Notes: generated from the sequence alone by a model not told the origin. Positions 7,835-15,493 are shown, numbered from the stretch's first letter. The stretch: DNA of 36,461 nt from Bacteroidales bacterium UBA2939 (GCA_002349055.1 DECD01000016.1:1-36461); one strand, 5' to 3'. Numbers and translations: made by a program.

Positions 7835-9769
7835 TTATTCTTCGGTTTTCTGTTCTTCCTTCTCGGCCTTTTCGGCTTCGTTGAGGATGCGGAGTTTGGC
7901 CTGCATCAGCGCAATCTGCTGGCGGGCGCCCTGCATTTTCTTCTCGAACTCCTGCTTCAGCAGGTCGGCCTGCTTGGAGCTAGCCAGGAAGCCCAGGTTG
8001 TTCTCCCAGAGGCTGAGGTCGCTGCGCAGCTTCTCAATCTTCTCCTGGAGTTCGGCTTTCTCGTTGTTGACGAACTTGCGTGCATCGCCGCCGGCATTCT
8101 TGATGCGCTCGCGGTAGGCGGTCTCTTCGGCCTCGCGGGCGCTGATTTTCAGCTGCTCGAAGATGCGGTCGATTTCGCCGCGGAACTCCTTGTGCAGGCG
8201 GTCTTTCTCGGCCATGGGCACGAATCCCACCTCGGCCCAGCGACGCTGGAACTCCTTGATGGCGGCCAGGTTCTCCTCGCGGTCCTCGCCGAACTGGTGG
8301 GCCTTCAACTCGCCTAGGATGGCCTCTTTCTGGGCCAGGTTCTCGCTCTCCGAGGTGCGGCGCTCGGCAAAGAACTCGCTCTTCTTGGCGAAGAACTCGT
8401 CGCAGGCTTTGCGGAAGCGCTGCCACACCTTCTCGCTCACCTTGCGGCTGGTGGTGCCGATGGATTTCCACTCCTGCTGCAATTCGAGCAGCTCCTCGGT
8501 GGCTTTCTTCCAGTCCTCGCGTTTGGCGATGGCTTCGGCCTTGAGGCAGAGGTCCACCTTCTTCTGGTAGTTGGACTCCTGCTCGTCGCGGATGGCGCCG
8601 AAGTATTCTTTCTTCTCGCTGTAGTGCTTGTCAATCATGCCCTTGAACTTGGTCCAAATCTCCTCGTTCACCTCGCGGGGCACGGGGCCGATGGTCTTCC
8701 ACACCTTCAGCAACTCGTCGAGGGCGGCGGTGGTGTCGTTCCACTCTTTGGTGCTCTCGGGACGCTTCTCGGTGAGCTCGGTGGCCTTGTCGACGAGGGC
8801 CTGCTTGGCCAGCAGGTTGTTGTCGAGCTCTTCCTTGCGCTGGTCGTAGTACTCTTTGCGACGCTCGTCAATCTGGTTGGCGGCGTTGCAGAAGCGCTGC
8901 CAGATTTCCTCGTTCTGCTCGGCGGGCACGGGTCCCACCTCTTTCCAGCGGGCGCGGAGGTCCTGCAAGCCTTTGAAGGCTTTGGTCACCGACGGCTCCA
9001 TGATGAGCTCTTCGGCGCTCTCGCAGAGTTTTATCTTCTCCTCGAGGTTGCGCTTCTGGTCGAGGGCGCGCAGCTCGCGGTTGATTTTTAGTTTGGCGAA
9101 GAACTGCTCAATCTGGAAGTGGTAGTTCTGCCACAGGTCGTTCATCTGCTCGCGGGGCACCTCGCCGATGGCTTTCCAGCGCTCCTGGATGCTGTTGAAC
9201 TTGTCCATGGCGGTGCGCACCTGCTCCTCCTCGGAGTCTATGAGCTGGCGCATCTCCTCGATGAGGGCCTGCTTGGCCTCGAGGTTGCGTTTTTTCTGCT
9301 CCTCGAGTTCTTCTATATGTTTCTGGCGCATGGCGCGGTACTGGTCTTGCAGGCGGTGCATCTCCTCGGCCACGGCGTCGTTTTCGTTCTGGTAGTCGTC
9401 TTTGTTGCCACCCTCGGCGATGAACTTCTCGAAGGCTGCATTCTGCACTTCGCGGTTCAGCTCGTTGAATCGGTTGCGGATGGCGGCGACACGGTTCTTG
9501 ATTTTCTGTACATCCATGCCCAGCAGCTCCTTCATGGCAGCCACCAGCTCCTCGCGGGTGTTGTTGCTGTAGTCGGGCTCGGGTTCGGCCTCCTCGACGG
9601 GAGCTTCCTGGGTTTCATGTGTCTCCGTGTTCTCGGAAGCCTCTGGCATGACCGGGGTTTCCGGTGTGGCGGGTTCGGTGTTGGTGTTCTCGGTCACCTC
9701 GGCGGCGACGTTCTCAGGGTTCGGCAGAGCCTCGTTGACGGCATTCTGCAGTTCGTTGGTTTCTTCCAT
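7835..9769 (-). CDS. DUF349 domain protein
   Basis: A 644-residue, highly charged, mostly helical protein. An acidic, Pro/Thr/Glu-rich N-terminus (about 1-70) is followed by at least five DUF349 repeats, each with a W-K-x-[IV]-G-x-V-P-R/E core (for example RWKEVGPVPAEQNEEIW and VWKTIGPVPREVNEEIW). The C-terminus is coiled coil with an E/K-rich tail. No signal peptide or membrane helix is present. The molecular function of the family is not well established. It is the first gene of the six-gene minus-strand unit and has its own -7 element upstream. Confidence 0.88.
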   Translation of the reverse strand: MEETNELQNAVNEALPNPENVAAEVTENTNTEPATPETPVMPEASENTETHETQEAPVEEAEPEPDYSNNTREELVAAMKELLGMDVQKIKNRVAAIRNRFNELNREVQNAAFEKFIAEGGNKDDYQNENDAVAEEMHRLQDQYRAMRQKHIEELEEQKKRNLEAKQALIEEMRQLIDSEEEQVRTAMDKFNSIQERWKAIGEVPREQMNDLWQNYHFQIEQFFAKLKINRELRALDQKRNLEEKIKLCESAEELIMEPSVTKAFKGLQDLRARWKEVGPVPAEQNEEIWQRFCNAANQIDERRKEYYDQRKEELDNNLLAKQALVDKATELTEKRPESTKEWNDTTAALDELLKVWKTIGPVPREVNEEIWTKFKGMIDKHYSEKKEYFGAIRDEQESNYQKKVDLCLKAEAIAKREDWKKATEELLELQQEWKSIGTTSRKVSEKVWQRFRKACDEFFAKKSEFFAERRTSESENLAQKEAILGELKAHQFGEDREENLAAIKEFQRRWAEVGFVPMAEKDRLHKEFRGEIDRIFEQLKISAREAEETAYRERIKNAGGDARKFVNNEKAELQEKIEKLRSDLSLWENNLGFLASSKQADLLKQEFEKKMQGARQQIALMQAKLRILNEAEKAEKEEQKTEE

Positions 9770-9854
9770 GTTAATGGTCTTTTTTGATAGAACTACTTCT
9801 GTAATAATATTTTACAGGTTATTAATCATGCTCCTCTTTTGTCAAGAGCAAATG

Positions 9855-9862
9855 CAAAGATA
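9855..9862 (-). promoter_or_regulatory. -7 promoter element for the DUF349-SUI1 operon
   Basis: On the minus strand TATCTTTG, followed by C, matches the Bacteroidota -7 consensus TAnnTTTG. It lies about 85 bases before the DUF349 start codon in an A/T-rich stretch. A -33 TTTG at proper spacing is not clear. Confidence 0.6.
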
Positions 9863-9895
9863 CAAATTTTTTTCAAAAAATAAAAAAAAAGTTGT

Positions 9896-10008
9896 CCGGT
9901 AGCCCTTTTGGGCAATGTTTGCGCAATGATGCAACCATACTTCAACGATGCCGCATCGTTGAAATATCGTCGAAGTATCGTTGAAGTATCGTTGAAATGA
10001 CCTACCGG
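9896..10008. repeat. Period-11 array bounded by inverted 7-mers
   Basis: Four 11-bp ATCGTTGAAGT-type units run from 9955 to 9998, preceded by one reverse-complement unit (9939-9949). The block is bounded by CCGGTAG (9896-9902) and its inverse CTACCGG (10002-10008). It also contains a GCCC/GGGC hairpin (9902-9913). It lies just past the truB stop codon. Read on the minus strand, it ends close to a run of nine T's, so it may double as the truB terminator. Confidence 0.75.
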
Positions 10009-10015
10009 GTGTCAG

Positions 10016-10843
10016 CTATTCCTCTTTGAGGAAGGATTCTACCTGGTCGAGTTGCAGGGCGTTGGCGACGGAGTAGCTGCCGACGCTTTCGCGACGGAGG
10101 GCGGAGAGGAAGGCTCCGCTGCCAAGGGCGAGGCCGAGGTCGCGCGCCAGCGAGCGAATGTAGGTGCCCTTGCCACAGTGGATGCGGAAGTCGACCTGGG
10201 GCAGGTGCCCGGGAACCTCGCCTAATGGGTTCTGGTAAAGGTTTTTTTGATGGATGGAACTAGTAGTACTAGAGGAACTAGATGTACTAGATATACTAGA
10301 TATACTAGTAATACTAGAACTTCTAGAGCCTTCACGAAAGCTGGTGATTTCGAAACTGTAGACGGTGACGGCCTTGGGCTGGATGGTGGCGGTGGGGTCG
10401 TCGAGGCGGGCATACTCGTAGGCGCGCTGGCCGTCGATTTTCACGGCGCTGAACATGGGCGGCACCTGCTGGATGGTGCCGACGAACTGGCGGGCCGCCT
10501 CCTCGACAAGCGGCTGAGTGATATGCTCGTAGGGATAGTAGTGGTCGACGGGACGCTCGAGGTCGTAGCAGGGCGTGGTGGCGCCGAGGACCATGGTGCC
10601 GGTGTAGACTTTGTCGCCATCCTGCAACTGCGGGATGCTCTTGGTGGCCTTGCCGAGGCAGACAAGCAGAAGGCCCGTGGCCAAGGGGTCGAGCGTTCCC
10701 GCGTGGCCTATCTTGAACTTTTTAAGGCCGTAGGTGTTTCGCACTACGGCCTTAATCTTATTGACGGCCTGGAACGAAGTCCACTGCCGCGGTTTGTCGA
10801 TGGAGATGACGATGCCCGCCTGGAGTTGCTCTATAGTAATCAT
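10016..10843 (-). CDS. truB: tRNA pseudouridine synthase B
   Basis: A 275-residue enzyme that makes pseudouridine 55 in the T-loop of tRNAs. The catalytic motif GHAGTLDPLATGLL is at 46-59, with D52 as nucleophile; DKPRQWTSFQAVNKI precedes it, and FRIHCGKGTYIRSLARDLG lies in the C-terminal part. About 35 extra residues, very rich in Ser, Thr and Ile, sit between the TVYSFEI strand and the CGKGTYIRS motif. They are encoded by an in-frame 9-bp tandem array (10259-10330). Bacteroidales TruB is usually shorter, from memory. Last gene of the dnaN-ftsX-DUF3098-uppP-truB unit. Confidence 0.93.
   Translation of the reverse strand: MITIEQLQAGIVISIDKPRQWTSFQAVNKIKAVVRNTYGLKKFKIGHAGTLDPLATGLLLVCLGKATKSIPQLQDGDKVYTGTMVLGATTPCYDLERPVDHYYPYEHITQPLVEEAARQFVGTIQQVPPMFSAVKIDGQRAYEYARLDDPTATIQPKAVTVYSFEITSFREGSRSSSITSISSISSTSSSSSTTSSIHQKNLYQNPLGEVPGHLPQVDFRIHCGKGTYIRSLARDLGLALGSGAFLSALRRESVGSYSVANALQLDQVESFLKEE
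10259..10330. repeat. Period-9 tandem array inside truB
   Basis: Eight 9-bp units, ACTAGTAGT, ACTAGATAT (twice) and close variants, follow each other with no slip. Because nine is a multiple of three, the array stays in frame and encodes a low-complexity Ser/Thr/Ile stretch in a TruB loop. The same CTAG-centred 9-mer recurs at 22995-23048 and, less regularly, at 36160-36201. Confidence 0.92.
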
Positions 10844-10893
10844 GGGCTTTCCTGGGTTTTCCTAGGCATTCCTAGGTGCTCCTAGTCTATCCG
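10844..10893. repeat. Period-10 array at the uppP/truB junction
   Basis: Five 10-bp units of the type GGGTTTTCCT / AGGCATTCCT run from the truB start codon back into the last codons of uppP. They fill the whole 43-bp intergenic gap and supply the uppP stop codon. Confidence 0.8.
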
Positions 10894-11693
10894 AGGAGCG
10901 GAATGACAATGGTGAGGATACCCACGATGGCGCAGTAGAGGGCGAACCAGATGAGCTTGCCTTTCTTGACGATGTTGATCATCCACTTGCAAGCCAGGCA
11001 GCCGCTGATGAAAGCAGCAATGAAGCCCACGGCGAGGACCACGGGCGAGATGCCGGCCATGGCCTGGCTGACGCCCATCTCGGCCATATCCTTCACGTCG
11101 AGCAGGGCTTCGCCGAGGATGGGAGGGATGACCATGAGGAAGGAGAACTGGGCGAGGCGTTCCTTCTTGTTGCCCAGCAGGAGGCCGGTGGCGATGGTGG
11201 AGCCCGAGCGCGAAAGTCCCGGCAGGACGGCCAGGGCCTGGGCAATGCCGATGACGAAGGCGTGGAGCGGCGAGATGTTCTCGCGCTGGCGCGGCTTGGC
11301 CCAGTAGCTGAAGGCCAGCAGGGCGGCGGTGACCATCAGGCAGATGCCCACCAGGAGGAGGCCGCTGCCGAAGATTTCCTCCACTGTGTCCTTGAAGAAA
11401 AATCCCACGATGGCCACGGGAATCATCGAGACGAGGATGTTGACGGCATACTTCATGCCCTCGTTCCATTTCCACTTGAAGATGTCGGCGAAAATCCAGA
11501 CAATCTCCTTCCAGAGGATGACGACGGTGCTGAGGACCGTGGCCACATGGACGGCGATGGTGAAGGTGAGGTTCTCCTCGCCGTTGAGGCCGAAGAGGTT
11601 GGCACCGAGGGCCAGGTGGCCGCTGGAACTAACGGGCAGATATTCGGTAAGACCCTGGACGATGCCCAGGATGAGCGCTTGTAACCAATCCAT
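10887..11693 (-). CDS. uppP: Undecaprenyl-diphosphatase
   Basis: A 268-residue integral membrane enzyme (BacA/UppP family) that dephosphorylates undecaprenyl diphosphate, recycling the lipid carrier for peptidoglycan and surface glycans. Both family motifs are present: GIVQGLTEYLPVSSSGHL (about 10-27) and PGLSRSGSTIATGLLLG (about 157-173). About seven to eight hydrophobic helices are visible. Overproduction of this family gives bacitracin tolerance elsewhere. It begins 3 bp after the DUF3098 stop codon; the order ftsX-DUF3098-uppP-truB is common in Bacteroidota. Confidence 0.95.
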   Translation of the reverse strand: MDWLQALILGIVQGLTEYLPVSSSGHLALGANLFGLNGEENLTFTIAVHVATVLSTVVILWKEIVWIFADIFKWKWNEGMKYAVNILVSMIPVAIVGFFFKDTVEEIFGSGLLLVGICLMVTAALLAFSYWAKPRQRENISPLHAFVIGIAQALAVLPGLSRSGSTIATGLLLGNKKERLAQFSFLMVIPPILGEALLDVKDMAEMGVSQAMAGISPVVLAVGFIAAFISGCLACKWMINIVKKGKLIWFALYCAIVGILTIVIPLLG

Positions 11694-11696
11694 ACG

Positions 11697-11960
11697 TTAT
11701 TTCTTTCTAGCTTTGTACATGATGGCGAGAATCTCGACCACGAAGCCCACGACGATGAGGATGGGAGCCACGACGAGGCGGCGGTTGTCGAACATGGCGG
11801 GGTTGAAGGTGTTGGGGTCGTCGCTGCCGCCGCCGGAAAGGAGGATGTATCCGAGGGCGAGGATGACGAGGCCGACACCCATCAGCACATAGTTGAGGAG
11901 TCCGAAGGCAAAGCCGAGGTTTTTGTTGTTTTCTTCTTTGTTTTCCATGGTGTTATTCAT
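11697..11960 (-). CDS. DUF3098 family membrane protein
   Basis: An 87-residue protein with two membrane helices (about 20-41 and 62-82), a Gly/Ser-rich turn (LLSGGGSDDPNTFNP) between them and a basic tail. Function unknown. It is found next to ftsX and uppP across Bacteroidota, so a role in envelope biogenesis or division is likely but unproven. The first ATG (11960) overlaps the ftsX end by 8 bp; the next ATG, at 11948, would avoid the overlap. Confidence 0.85.
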   Translation of the reverse strand: MNNTMENKEENNKNLGFAFGLLNYVLMGVGLVILALGYILLSGGGSDDPNTFNPAMFDNRRLVVAPILIVVGFVVEILAIMYKARKK

Positions 11961-12810
11961 TTTTCGAAATATAACGGTGCACGGTGGCGATGGTGGAGAG
12001 GTAGGAGATGAGGATGCCCACCAGGATGACCGCCAGCGCGATGAGTGTGTACCAAAGCATGTGTGTGGAATTCAGCAGGTCGACGCCGAACTGGTTGCTG
12101 AAGACCCAGAGAGTGATGAGCAGCAGGAGGTCGGCGATGAGGCCGCCGATGGCGCCGTAGGCAAGGCTGCGCAGGCGGAAGGGACGCGAGATAAAGGAAG
12201 CTTTGGCCCCCACCAGCCGCATGGTGGCAATGGTGTCGCGCCGCGAGAAGAGGGCGATGCGGATGAGGCTGGAGATGAGTACGATGGTGATGACCAGCAG
12301 CAGGGTCACAAAGACGATGAGGAACCAGGAGAGCTTGTAGAAGATGCCGCGGAGGTCGTTGACGATGTTCTCCTGATAGGCCACGCCGGTGACGAAGCTG
12401 TGGCGGCGCATCTTGGCGCAGAATCGGTCGAGGGTCTCGGTGCTGTTGTCGGGCAGCAGGGCCACGTTGAAGTTGACCATCAGCGAGGGGTAGAGGGGGT
12501 TGTAGCCGGCGAAGTCGACAAAGTCCTCGTTGAGTTCCTGGGTGAATATCTCGGCAGCCTGCTTTTTGGAGATGTAGTCGACATGCTTGACGACGGGCAT
12601 CTTGGCAATTTCTGCCTTGAGGGCCATCGCCTGGCTGTCGCTGACATCGGGGGTGAGGTCCACCTTGTAGGTGATGCGCTCCTGTGCGTCGTGGGTGAGA
12701 CGGTAGGAGTGGTACTCGAGGGTGAGCAGCAGCCCCAGCATAAAGAGCACCAGGAAGATACCGAGGATGGTAGCTCCGTGCGTGCCCCAGAGATTGACTT
12801 TATTCTTCAA
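11953..12810 (-). CDS. ftsX: Cell division protein FtsX (permease-like)
   Basis: A 285-residue membrane partner of the ATPase FtsE; FtsEX controls peptidoglycan hydrolases at the division site. One N-terminal membrane helix (about 13-33) is followed by an extracytoplasmic loop (about 40-165) and three C-terminal helices. The cytoplasmic segment RRDTIATMRLVGA between them matches the family. The start codon is TTG at 12810: an in-frame stop lies two codons upstream and no ATG occurs nearby downstream. That TTG is formed within the period-7 array separating ftsX from dnaN. ftsE is not in this window. Confidence 0.9.
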   Translation of the reverse strand: MKNKVNLWGTHGATILGIFLVLFMLGLLLTLEYHSYRLTHDAQERITYKVDLTPDVSDSQAMALKAEIAKMPVVKHVDYISKKQAAEIFTQELNEDFVDFAGYNPLYPSLMVNFNVALLPDNSTETLDRFCAKMRRHSFVTGVAYQENIVNDLRGIFYKLSWFLIVFVTLLLVITIVLISSLIRIALFSRRDTIATMRLVGAKASFISRPFRLRSLAYGAIGGLIADLLLLITLWVFSNQFGVDLLNSTHMLWYTLIALAVILVGILISYLSTIATVHRYISKNE

Positions 12811-12845
12811 ACCTTAAACCTTAAACCTTAAACTTTAAACCTTAA
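12808..12845. repeat. Period-7 array at the dnaN/ftsX junction
   Basis: Five units of the type TAAACCT (first unit CAAACCT) span the entire gap. On the minus strand the array includes both the dnaN stop codon (12842-12844) and the ftsX TTG start (12808-12810). The unit is close to the one at 1613-1680 (GTTTAAA). Confidence 0.88.
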
Positions 12846-13984
12846 TTGGCAAGCATTACTGGCATGACGAGCATGAGGATGTCGTCCTTCTTTTCGCTGT
12901 CGTCTTCACCGTATGGGAATATGATACCCGCGCGCGAGGGGTGCGACAACTCGACGAGCACCTGCTCGCTGTCGAGGTAGGAAATCATCTCGGTGAGGAA
13001 CTTGGCGTTGAAGCCGATGTCCATGGGGTCGCCCTCGTACTGGCAGGGGATGGTCTCGCGGGCGTTGTTGGAGAGCTCGAGGTCTTCGGCCGAAATCTCC
13101 AGCTTGTCGGCGCCGATGGAGAGACGCACCTGGCGGGTGGCCTCGCTGGCGAAGATGCTCACGCGGCGCAGGGTGTTGAGGAACGACTGGCGGTCGAGGA
13201 TGAGCTTGTTGGGGTTGTCCTTGGGGATGGCGGCCTCGTAGTTGGGGTAGCGGCCGTCGACCAGGCGGCAGACGATGTAGAAGTTGTCGAAGGTGATGAA
13301 GAGGTTGGTGTTGTTGTATTCGATGGTCACTTCGCCCTCTTCCTTGCGGCCGGCGAGGATGTTTTTGACGATGATGATGGGTTTCTTGGGGAGGATGAAG
13401 TTGGTGCTCTCGTCGCTGGTGACGTCTTTGCGGCGGTAGCGGACGAGCTTGTGGGCGTCGGTGGCCACGAAGGTCACGCCGTCGGGCGTCATCTCGCAGA
13501 AGATGCCGCTCATCTGCTGGTGCATCTCGTCGTTGCTGGTGGCGAAGACGGTCTTGTTGATGGCGTTGACGAGGGCGGCGCTGCTCATCATCACCTTATT
13601 GGTGCTCTCGGCCACGGGCATGGTGGGATAGGTGGCGGCATCCATGCCGGCCAGGCGGTACTGGCCCTCGCCCGAGACGATGTCGACGGTGTAGTTCGAG
13701 GGGTCGACGTCGAAGGTCAGGGGTACATCGTCGAAGGTCTTCAGGATGTCGAGGAGCATCTTCGAGGGGATGGCCACCTCCTCGGGGTTCTCCATGCGGC
13801 CCGTCTCGACGGTCATCTTCGCCACGAGGGTGGTGGAGAGGTCGGTGGTCTTGATGGTGAGGTTGTTCTCCTCGAGATGGAAGAGGAAGCACCCGATTAT
13901 GGGCATGGTGTTGCTCGACGAGAGCACTCCGCTCAACGACTGTAACTGCTTGTGTAACTGTTGACTGTTGACGATAAATTTCAT
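12842..13984 (-). CDS. dnaN: DNA polymerase III beta subunit (sliding clamp)
   Basis: A 380-residue clamp, the usual size, that dimerises around DNA and tethers Pol III and other partners. Three clamp-fold domains are recognisable: MKFIVNSQQLHKQLQSLSGV at the N-terminus, GATYPTMP-like central motifs (MDAATYPTMP, YRLAG) and a C-terminus ending MLVMPVMLAN. It heads the dnaN-ftsX-DUF3098-uppP-truB strand run and has a -7-like element about 36 bases upstream. dnaA and recF are not adjacent, which is common in Bacteroidota. Confidence 0.95.
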   Translation of the reverse strand: MKFIVNSQQLHKQLQSLSGVLSSSNTMPIIGCFLFHLEENNLTIKTTDLSTTLVAKMTVETGRMENPEEVAIPSKMLLDILKTFDDVPLTFDVDPSNYTVDIVSGEGQYRLAGMDAATYPTMPVAESTNKVMMSSAALVNAINKTVFATSNDEMHQQMSGIFCEMTPDGVTFVATDAHKLVRYRRKDVTSDESTNFILPKKPIIIVKNILAGRKEEGEVTIEYNNTNLFITFDNFYIVCRLVDGRYPNYEAAIPKDNPNKLILDRQSFLNTLRRVSIFASEATRQVRLSIGADKLEISAEDLELSNNARETIPCQYEGDPMDIGFNAKFLTEMISYLDSEQVLVELSHPSRAGIIFPYGEDDSEKKDDILMLVMPVMLAN

Positions 13985-14019
13985 ATTCTCGGTGTTTTTA
14001 ATTATTCGTATTCAAAATG

Positions 14020-14027
14020 CAAAAGTA
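14020..14027 (-). promoter_or_regulatory. -7 promoter element for dnaN
   Basis: TACTTTTG on the minus strand, followed by C, fits TAnnTTTG and lies about 36 bases before the dnaN ATG. No convincing -33 element is seen. Confidence 0.55.
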
Positions 14028-14066
14028 CAAAAAAAGTTGGTCTCGGGAGGATATTTTTGTTAACAA

Positions 14067-14462
14067 TTAATCAACACTCACCGTCGTAAAGACCCCCATG
14101 GGGATGTCGTCGAGGTCGTCCCAGTGGACGGAGCAGTTGACGCGGGCGTACTTGCTGTCGAGGTAGAACGCGCCCTTGATTTGGTCGTGGAGGTAAAGCA
14201 GGCAGTCGGGGTCGTAGAGGATGACCACATTGTCGTAGGTGATGCCGTACTGCGAGGTGTAGGTGACGCCGTAATCGGTTGGTGACGAGAGTTGTACGAG
14301 GTATCCCACATTGGGGCGTGTGATGGAGAGCTCGCATTCGCGGGTGTCGATGATTTCGCCCTTGAAATCCACCTCGTCGTGCTTGGAGCAGGAGGTGAGA
14401 AGTAAGAGGTAAGAACTAAGAAGTAAGAGGGTTCCTAGTTTAAAACAGACGGAGTGCTTCAT
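14067..14462 (-). CDS. Small lipoprotein of unknown function
   Basis: A 131-residue protein with a lipoprotein signal peptide: MKHSVCFKLG, a Leu/Ser/Tyr core, then LLTSC (C25). The mature part (about 105 residues) looks like a small beta-rich domain; I do not recognise a family. Much of the hydrophobic core (LLLLSSYLLLL) is the translation of a 7-bp tandem array at 14395-14429. The start overlaps the end of dapD by 23 bp, so it is probably co-transcribed with dapD. Confidence 0.7.
   Translation of the reverse strand: MKHSVCFKLGTLLLLSSYLLLLTSCSKHDEVDFKGEIIDTRECELSITRPNVGYLVQLSSPTDYGVTYTSQYGITYDNVVILYDPDCLLYLHDQIKGAFYLDSKYARVNCSVHWDDLDDIPMGVFTTVSVD
14395..14429. repeat. Period-7 array encoding a lipoprotein signal peptide
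   Basis: Five 7-bp units (GTGAGAA, GTAAGAG, GTAAGAA, CTAAGAA, GTAAGAG) run without slip. Read on the minus strand they encode the Leu-rich hydrophobic core of the lipoprotein signal peptide. Confidence 0.9.
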
Positions 14463-15237
14463 TGAGGGATGTTTTTTTGTCGGTGGATTCTTTTCGTTGG
14501 CCGATGATGAGGGCGCAGGGCACCTGATAGTCGCCGGCGGGGAAATGTTTGGTGTGGCTGCCGGGGATGACCACGCTGCGTGGCGGCACATGGCCGATAT
14601 AGGTCTTTGGCTCCGAGCCAGTAACGTCGATAATCTTGGTGCTGGCGGTGATGACGGTGCCGGCGCCGAGGACCGCCTCGGTGCCGATATGGACGCCTTC
14701 GACCACGATGCAGCGGCTGCCGATGAAGCAGTTGTCCTCGATGATGACGGGCGCTGCCTGCACGGGCTCCAGCACACCGCCGATGCCCACGCCGCCGCTC
14801 AGGTGCACGTTCTTGCCTATCTGGGCGCAGCTGCCCACGGTGGCCCACGTGTCGACCATTGTGCCGCTGTCCACGTATGCGCCGATGTTGACATACGACG
14901 GCATCAGTATCGCCCCGGGAGCCAGATAGCAGCCGTAGCGTGCCACAGCGGGCGGCACAACGCGCACGCCCTGAGCCTCGTAGCCGTGTTTCAGGCGTAT
15001 CTTATCGTGGTACTCCATAGGCCCTGCCTCGAGGGTCTCCATGCCGCACAGCGGGAAATACAGCAGCACCGCCTTCTTCACCCACTCGTTCACTTTCCAC
15101 TCTCCACTTTCCACTTGTGTGGACACTCTCAGTTTGCCGCAATCTAGCTGTGCAATAGCCTCTTCCACAGCCTCTTTGTATTCTTTTTCTTTCAGCAGCT
15201 CGCGGTTCTCCCACGCCTGCTCAATCAGTTCTTTCAT
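14440..15237 (-). CDS. dapD: 2,3,4,5-tetrahydropyridine-2,6-dicarboxylate N-succinyltransferase
   Basis: A 265-residue enzyme of the succinylase branch of lysine/meso-diaminopimelate synthesis; it transfers succinyl from succinyl-CoA to tetrahydrodipicolinate. A helical N-terminal domain (about 1-95) is followed by a left-handed beta-helix of hexapeptide repeats with the family motifs RYGCYLAPGAILMPSYVNIG, GTMVDTWATVGSCAQIG and SGGVGIGGVLEPVQ. The start is ATG 15237; a TTG two codons upstream is also in frame. The segment VESGEWKVNEW is encoded by a 7-bp periodic stretch but aligns with a conserved part of DapD. Confidence 0.95.
   Translation of the reverse strand: MKELIEQAWENRELLKEKEYKEAVEEAIAQLDCGKLRVSTQVESGEWKVNEWVKKAVLLYFPLCGMETLEAGPMEYHDKIRLKHGYEAQGVRVVPPAVARYGCYLAPGAILMPSYVNIGAYVDSGTMVDTWATVGSCAQIGKNVHLSGGVGIGGVLEPVQAAPVIIEDNCFIGSRCIVVEGVHIGTEAVLGAGTVITASTKIIDVTGSEPKTYIGHVPPRSVVIPGSHTKHFPAGDYQVPCALIIGQRKESTDKKTSLNEALRLF
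15088..15115. repeat. Period-7 stretch inside dapD
   Basis: Four 7-bp units (GTTCACT, TTCCACT, CTCCACT, TTCCACT) encode part of VESGEWKVNEW. GEW-VNEWVKKAV is conserved in other DapD proteins as I remember them, so this periodicity could be chance or a small conversion, not an insertion. Confidence 0.45.
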
Positions 15238-15328
15238 CGTCAAAAAAAATGTTTTCTATAATAACTTGTTTGCAAAAAAAATATTGCCCCGCCCACAAAA
15301 TTATTTCAACCAAGGATCGGGTAGTGCT

Positions 15329-15397
15329 GTTGTCCGCTTGTTCTTCGCTTGTTGTTCGCTTGTTCTTCGCTTAAAAAGCGAAGAACAAGCGAACAAC
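15329..15397. repeat. Opposed period-11 arrays with a perfect 22-bp inverted repeat
   Basis: Four 11-bp units of GTTCTTCGCTT type (15329-15372), then AAA, then two reverse-complement units (15376-15397). The inner 22 bp of each side pair perfectly (15351-15372 with 15376-15397). It lies between the divergent dapD and ftcD genes, so it is not a terminator for either. The rest of the 279-bp gap holds A-rich sequence before dapD and the ftcD promoter. Confidence 0.92.
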
Positions 15398-15461
15398 AGA
15401 CGTTTATCAACTGAACATCAAGCGAAGTTGATGGCTTGTCTTGGGGTTGTTGAAAACATTT

Positions 15462-15493
15462 TTTCGGCGGTTCGAATATTATTTGTATATTTG
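15462..15493 (+). promoter_or_regulatory. Promoter of ftcD
   Basis: TATATTTG at 15486-15493, followed by C, is a perfect Bacteroidota -7 element. TTTC at 15462-15465 sits 20 bases upstream, one mismatch from the -33 TTTG. The start codon is at 15517. Confidence 0.7.

Noticed and set aside
12808..12845. Tandem arrays as CRISPR
   Set aside because: Units are 7-11 bp with no spacers of constant length, and no cas genes are present.
15088..15115. Period-7 stretch in dapD as an insertion
   Set aside because: The encoded GEW-VNEWVKKAV segment aligns with conserved DapD sequence as I remember it, so insertion is not supported; kept only as a low-confidence repeat.
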